Shown: in pieces, positions 13,354 to 17,029 of the stretch
Layout of the letters: every line of letters begins with the position of its first letter
How positions within the stretch are numbered: the first letter of the stretch is position 1
Source: UBA6120 sp964495145
GTDB taxonomy: Bacteria; Bacillota_I; Bacilli_A; RFN20; CAG-826
Direction: 5' to 3'
DNA length: 17,029 bases
Assembly: GCA_964495145.1 (NCBI GenBank)
Contig: CAZBUP010000027.1
Coordinates: 1 to 17,029 of the forward strand
Made by a program: the position numbers and the translations under genes
The notes under the pieces: model-generated
Databases searched by the model: none
What the model was told of the DNA's origin: nothing
The model's input: only the letters and a program-made list of their open reading frames with translations

Positions 13354-15837
13354 CTATTTAATATACGTGCCTGAAAAATCAATCACGTCTCCGGGAGCCG
13401 GGGTCTTGCCGGTTGATAGGACATAAACCCGGACGTTTCCCTTCCCATTGACCGAAACGTTGAGGGTGCCGTTGGCCCCGACGTCACGAGAATCGCCGGT
13501 GACCACGTCGACGTAAGTGCCGGCCGGCAAATTCCTGAAAGTGGCGCTTTCGGATACGGCCACTAAGGCGAAACTATCGACCGTGTCCGAAGTGAACCGA
13601 CGTTTGTAGGCGAAATTACCATCGATGTCATTCGTCGAATATTGGCCTTTTTGAAGGGCGGGGACCGCCCGGCGGATGATGTTTAAAGCCCGTATATGCT
13701 TGGCCAAGGAATGATTCAAGGTGGTGGCCATGGTCCCGGTGGCGTTGGTGTATTTCCCAAAATCGCTAACGGTGACCGATCCTTCGATGTGCCCGCCGAA
13801 ATAGGCGCGGCCGGTTGTCGATAAAGGACTGTTGGGACCGACGTCGATCGGAGAACCTTTCATGAATTGGATCTCGCTACCATAATAAATCGTCGGGATA
13901 CCGCGGAAGGTGAACATCAAGGACAGGTTTTCAGCCCAAACGTCCTCCGATTGGTTGAAACGCTGTCCTTCGGGAGCCCCATCGGGGGCATAATCGTGGG
14001 AGTCGACGTAAGTAATGTTCGTGGTGGCGTCGTTGTACCAATGGTCGCCGCCCTTGGCGACGTTGAAAGCATCCCCGGCGTTTTGGAAATTCCAATGCAT
14101 CGGGAAGTCAATCATGGCCATGCCCGAGTTTTGCGAGTAATCGACGGTTCGGTAATTGTTGCCGTTCAGGTAATGGTTCGCGCTCGTCGGCTGGGAACCG
14201 ACGTTGCTTTGATTGTCGTAGAAATTCTCCTCGACGCTGGCGACCCGTTCCTCGAGGGTCGCCCATGGGTAATCCTTGGATTCCTTCCACGTATAAAACG
14301 GAGTTGAAATCGCTGGCATGTCGTGATTCCACACTTGGCGGAAGCGCGAGGCCAATTCACCGAAGATGAAGAAATCGTCGCCCCCGCGAGCTTTGAAAGC
14401 CGGCAGGAATTCGTTATTGAAAGTCAGCCGCGAGATATGTTTGACAGTGTCGACCCTAAAAGCGTCGACTCCCATGTCGATGTAGCGGTTGTAGGCGTCG
14501 ATCAGGTAGCGCGATACATAGGGATTTTCAGTATTCAAGTCAACGCAATCGCCGGCGATCTGGCCGGTTTGGACCGAATATCCTTCCCAATCCATACTCT
14601 TTTCGTGGTGATAGATGTTTCGGACGTCGTTATCGTCCATTTTCATGGCGTTGATTCGAGACCCATACTGGTCGTTCCCATTCAAGGAAGCATAGTCTTC
14701 GGGCAGGACGTTGTAGGGATCAGTGGTCAATAGATTATCGACCGTGTCGGCTTTGGTATAGTCTTTTCTAAATAACGGGAAGAGATTCTCCTCGCCGAAG
14801 TTTCCCGAGTGATTCAAGACAATGTCCTGGATAATCTTCATATCTTTGTCGTGGGCGGCGTCGATCAAGTCTTGGAAGGTGGCCCCTTCCGATTCGAGCC
14901 GTGGGTCGACTTGAGTGAAATCGATGGCGTGGTAGCCATGGTAATCGTAACCGGACGCGTTTTCGACCACGGGGGTAATCCAGATGGCGGAAAAGCCCAG
15001 TGCTTTGATGTAATCGAGTTTGTCGATCAAACCCTGAAAATCGCCACGCCAGGCCGGATCCGAATCCGGATTTTGGGCTTTGGTGTCTTCCCAGCAATGG
15101 ACGTTATTGCCGCTATCGCCGTCATAAAAACGGGCCGTCATCAGAAAATAAATCGTTTCCTCGCGGAAATCGGTGCGGCCGAGGGCATCCTCATTCGGCT
15201 TGAAACTGGTCAAGACGTTGTCTTTCAACCACCATTCTCCGGCGGTCAATTCGTGTTCGGCACCTTCGACATTGTTGATGGTAAAGCGAGCGCTGGTCGC
15301 GGTAGCCGGACCGATCGTGTAGCGGTACCAATGACTCGGCTCTTGGGTCATGGCGACGGCTCCCGAAGAACCGGTACCATTCGGGATGACGTCATAATAA
15401 CGGATCTTGGGATCCGGGGTTGGGCTTTTAAAGTGAACGGTGATGAGCGGGGTCTTGTCGAAATCGGGCAGTTCGATATCGCCGGGGTCTTGGTCGTACC
15501 ACCGACTGTTCAAATACCACCATTCGCCGGTGGTTCGAGTCATGTTTCCGGTCTGCGGTGACCCATGGTCATTGAAAATCAAATTGATGAACGTGATGCC
15601 GGGAAATGCCTTGGTGTACCAATCGCTGTCGAGATCCTTGACCATGGCTTCGCCCGGCCAAGCCGGGTAAGTGCCGCTAGGGGTCGAATTCCAGCAGTAA
15701 ATGTAAGGCGTCTCATAATCGCCCTGGTAGTGAACAATGATCCCGTCATAATCTTCGGCGATGGCTTTGACCGTGGCGTCATAAGATACGATTAGCATCA
15801 AGGCCGTCAAACCGAGGGCATACCATTTTCTTGTCAT
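13354..15837 (-). CDS. Secreted multidomain alpha-amylase (GH13)
   Basis: Extracellular starch hydrolase of 827 residues. An N-terminal signal peptide (about residues 1-26, MTRKWYALGLTALML core) has no lipobox cysteine, so the enzyme should be released. Two carbohydrate-binding-like modules follow (about 29-120 and 130-220), the first with the I-V-H-Y and P-Y-I-Y-C-W pattern of CBM26-type starch-binding domains. The GH13 barrel (about 225-720) shows region I DIVLNHSG, region II FRVD463TVKH with the nucleophile, region III FGE494LA with the acid/base, and region IV VDSHD615. A C-terminal beta domain closes it. Start at 15837 is chosen because GAGG (15847-15844) lies 6 bases upstream and the promoter at 15865-15893 excludes the longer frame from 15912. 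Leads a two-gene transcript with the DUF1295 protein. Confidence 0.93.
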   Translation of the reverse strand: MTRKWYALGLTALMLIVSYDATVKAIAEDYDGIIVHYQGDYETPYIYCWNSTPSGTYPAWPGEAMVKDLDSDWYTKAFPGITFINLIFNDHGSPQTGNMTRTTGEWWYLNSRWYDQDPGDIELPDFDKTPLITVHFKSPTPDPKIRYYDVIPNGTGSSGAVAMTQEPSHWYRYTIGPATATSARFTINNVEGAEHELTAGEWWLKDNVLTSFKPNEDALGRTDFREETIYFLMTARFYDGDSGNNVHCWEDTKAQNPDSDPAWRGDFQGLIDKLDYIKALGFSAIWITPVVENASGYDYHGYHAIDFTQVDPRLESEGATFQDLIDAAHDKDMKIIQDIVLNHSGNFGEENLFPLFRKDYTKADTVDNLLTTDPYNVLPEDYASLNGNDQYGSRINAMKMDDNDVRNIYHHEKSMDWEGYSVQTGQIAGDCVDLNTENPYVSRYLIDAYNRYIDMGVDAFRVDTVKHISRLTFNNEFLPAFKARGGDDFFIFGELASRFRQVWNHDMPAISTPFYTWKESKDYPWATLEERVASVEENFYDNQSNVGSQPTSANHYLNGNNYRTVDYSQNSGMAMIDFPMHWNFQNAGDAFNVAKGGDHWYNDATTNITYVDSHDYAPDGAPEGQRFNQSEDVWAENLSLMFTFRGIPTIYYGSEIQFMKGSPIDVGPNSPLSTTGRAYFGGHIEGSVTVSDFGKYTNATGTMATTLNHSLAKHIRALNIIRRAVPALQKGQYSTNDIDGNFAYKRRFTSDTVDSFALVAVSESATFRNLPAGTYVDVVTGDSRDVGANGTLNVSVNGKGNVRVYVLSTGKTPAPGDVIDFSGTYIK

Positions 15838-15864
15838 GCGGCACCTCATATTCAATCTATGGAT

Positions 15865-15893
15865 ATGATAACCGATGTTATCATGCATGCCAA
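15865..15893 (-). promoter_or_regulatory. Amylase promoter with overlapping operator palindrome
   Basis: On the minus strand TTGGCA (15893-15888) and TATCAT (15870-15865) are 17 bases apart, each 5/6 to consensus. A perfect inverted repeat, ATGATAAC (15865-15872) and GTTATCAT (15877-15884) around CGAT, covers the entire -10 box and most of the spacer. Start near 15858 (an A) gives a 20-base leader. The position is that of a repressor operator. Confidence 0.7.
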
Positions 15894-15959
15894 GAAAAGA
15901 TGAGTTTTCCAAAGGGGGTCCAATCGGAGGTTGGAGGGCACTGCCCCGGCAATCCGTGA

Positions 15960-15988
15960 TTGAAACGAGGCTAGTCCCCTAGTATAAT
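15960..15988 (+). promoter_or_regulatory. Strong promoter of the LRR lipoprotein, giving a leaderless mRNA
   Basis: TTGAAA (15960-15965) and a perfect TATAAT (15983-15988) are 17 bases apart. The expected start is 15995 or the A of the ATG itself at 15998, so the leader is 0-3 bases and no ribosome site can be in the mRNA. The rest of the 15894-15959 gap is G-rich and shows nothing else I recognise. Confidence 0.65.
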
Positions 15989-15997
15989 TTGACTATC

Positions 15998-16954
15998 ATG
16001 AAATTCCCTCATAAAATCATCGGCCTCTTGGCCGTGACCTTGGTTTTCGCTTCCTGCGGCTCGAGTGCGACCGCGTCGAGCGGATCGATGGTTTCCGGCG
16101 AATCGACCAACCCTTCGACCACCAGCTATTTTAGCTATGACTCCAATGTGTCATACGCCGAATATTTAGTCACTTTCGTCACCAATTGCGAGACGGCGCT
16201 CGACCCGGTTACCACTTCCTACATCGAGACGATGCCGACCCTTGATAACGGCGATTTGACCTTGGAAGGGTGGTTTTTCGACGCCGAGTTCACCCAATAC
16301 GTGAATTTCCCCTTGTTCGTCGATCGGGCCATGACCTTATACGCCCATTGGATCACCGCCTCGGAAGGTTTTTACTACACCCCGACTTTGGATGGCCTTG
16401 GCTACATCGTGGAAGCCTATGTGGGCAACGCCGCCCACCTCGCGCTTCCATCCACCTATAACAGCAAACCGATCCTTGAAATCGGCGAGTACCTGTTTTA
16501 CAACAATGGATCGCTATTATCCATCGTCTTGCCGAGCCAACTGAAGACGATTGGCCTGGCCGCGTTTAAAAACGCCGCTTCGTTGACCGCAATCGTTATG
16601 CCGAATACGGTGACGACCATCGCCGCCGACGCTTTCTCGGGGGCGACCGCCTTGGCGACGGTTCAATTCTCATCGGGTTTGCTTTCAATCGGCAACAACG
16701 CATTTGAGTGGTGTTCCAGCTTAACCGCGGTGGATTTGCCGGTTAATTTGACCGAAATCAATGCGCGGGCTTTCGCGGATAACCAATCGCTGACCAGCGT
16801 CACTTTGAGAGCCCTGACCCCGCCACTTCGTTTCGCGAGTTCTTTTGCTAACGCTTCCAGCGGTTTGCGCTTTTATGTGCCGAATAGCGTATTGACCACC
16901 TATCGAAACCATGATAATTGGTCGGATTACGCCGATGTCATCTTAAGCCTATGA
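15998..16954 (+). CDS. BspA-type leucine-rich-repeat surface lipoprotein
   Basis: A 318-residue surface protein, probably for binding to host or polymer. The signal peptide ends in F-A-S-C20, an acceptable lipobox with F at -3. A short Ser/Thr-rich stretch follows. Residues 57-118 fit a Listeria-Bacteroides/InlB-B repeat (L-V-T-F-V-T-N start, L-E-G-W-F-F-D centre, Y-A-H-W end). From about 155 to 275 come four or so 23-residue BspA-type LRR units of the pattern sLt-x-i-x-l-P-x-x-l-x-x-I-g-x-x-A-F. The end (F-Y-V-P-N-S, Y-R-x-x-x-x-W) is the usual cap of such proteins. I start at ATG 15998 rather than the in-frame TTG 15989, which overlaps the -10 box. Divergent from the amylase. Confidence 0.88.
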   Translation: MKFPHKIIGLLAVTLVFASCGSSATASSGSMVSGESTNPSTTSYFSYDSNVSYAEYLVTFVTNCETALDPVTTSYIETMPTLDNGDLTLEGWFFDAEFTQYVNFPLFVDRAMTLYAHWITASEGFYYTPTLDGLGYIVEAYVGNAAHLALPSTYNSKPILEIGEYLFYNNGSLLSIVLPSQLKTIGLAAFKNAASLTAIVMPNTVTTIAADAFSGATALATVQFSSGLLSIGNNAFEWCSSLTAVDLPVNLTEINARAFADNQSLTSVTLRALTPPLRFASSFANASSGLRFYVPNSVLTTYRNHDNWSDYADVILSL

Positions 16955-16986
16955 ATGGCTTTCGTGAATTTATGAAATCCCATCGG

Positions 16987-17010
16987 GAAAAAGCCTTCAA
17001 ACTTTTTCTT
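16987..17010 (+). terminator. Weak candidate terminator after the LRR lipoprotein
   Basis: GAAAAAG (16987-16993) pairs perfectly with CTTTTTC (17002-17008) around an 8-base loop and is followed by TT. The stem is short and AT-rich, so function is doubtful; the real terminator may lie beyond the window. Confidence 0.3.
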
Positions 17011-17029
17011 TTACATTAGAATATAAAGT

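Noticed and set aside
14809..15561. Plus-strand open frame of 250 codons across the amylase
   Set aside because: Antisense shadow of the GH13 gene with no family features.
15838..15912. N-terminal extension of the amylase to an upstream ATG at 15912
   Set aside because: The extension lies across and upstream of the promoter and would bury the signal peptide 25 residues inside; the start at 15837 has a proper ribosome site.
16951..17019. A 22-codon frame overlapping the LRR lipoprotein stop as ATGA
   Set aside because: No ribosome site of its own, no recognisable motif, and it runs through the candidate terminator. Coupled translation is possible but unsupported.
1..17029. Mycoplasma genetic code (TGA as tryptophan)
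   Set aside because: TGA ends several genes exactly at the family-expected C-terminus (for example argS), and tryptophans are encoded by TGG.
1..17029. CRISPR arrays, insertion sequences, tRNA genes, attachment sites
   Set aside because: No spaced direct repeats, transposase-like frames, terminal inverted repeats or cloverleaf-like segments were seen on reading both strands.

Overview
The window reads as chromosomal DNA of a low-genome-complexity Firmicutes lineage in or near Bacilli. Three things point there. It encodes an RNA polymerase delta subunit (rpoE), a Firmicutes protein. The argS, rpoE and fba genes sit together as in many Bacilli. Several exported proteins are lipoproteins whose lipobox cysteine is followed by long serine-rich linkers, a style I associate with uncultured Izemoplasma/RF39-like relatives of Mollicutes (inference). 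Standard code is used: TGA ends ychF, argS, the second nucleotidase and the LRR lipoprotein, and tryptophan is TGG. Base composition is moderately GC-rich inside genes and strongly AT-rich at promoters and terminators, so control sites stand out.

Layout, left to right. (1) 24-2177: an exported M6-type metalloprotease lipoprotein closed by a terminator. (2) 2400-2597: a single-gene cold-shock protein unit with its own promoter, 5' leader and a two-storey terminator. (3) 2693-7197: a housekeeping run ychF-ispF-argS-rpoE-fba ending in a terminator, with candidate internal promoters in ychF and in argS. (4) 7265-12135: four consecutive phosphohydrolase genes: NrnA-type DHH phosphoesterase, CysQ-like phosphatase and two tandem 5'-nucleotidase lipoproteins. 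(5) 12166-15837, minus strand: a secreted alpha-amylase followed by a translationally linked DUF1295 membrane protein, then a NifU-domain protein with its own extended -10 promoter. A bidirectional terminator at 12141-12163 separates it from the nucleotidases. (6) 15998-16954, plus strand: a BspA-type leucine-rich-repeat lipoprotein diverging from the amylase.

Functionally, region 4 can be read as a chain: nanoRNA and pAp to mononucleotides inside the cell, and mononucleotides to nucleosides plus phosphate outside it. Regions 1, 5 and 6 supply surface proteins for protein and starch breakdown and for adhesion.

The most notable signals are regulatory. A perfect inverted repeat covers the -10 and spacer of the amylase promoter. 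A strong promoter sits so close to the LRR lipoprotein ATG that its mRNA should be leaderless. A promoter plus perfect 10-bp inverted repeat is embedded in the 3' end of argS ahead of rpoE. A candidate nrnA promoter starts inside the fba terminator. I saw no tRNA, rRNA, CRISPR array, insertion sequence or clear novel multi-gene system. No gene-free stretch exceeds 300 bases; the longest is 2178-2399.
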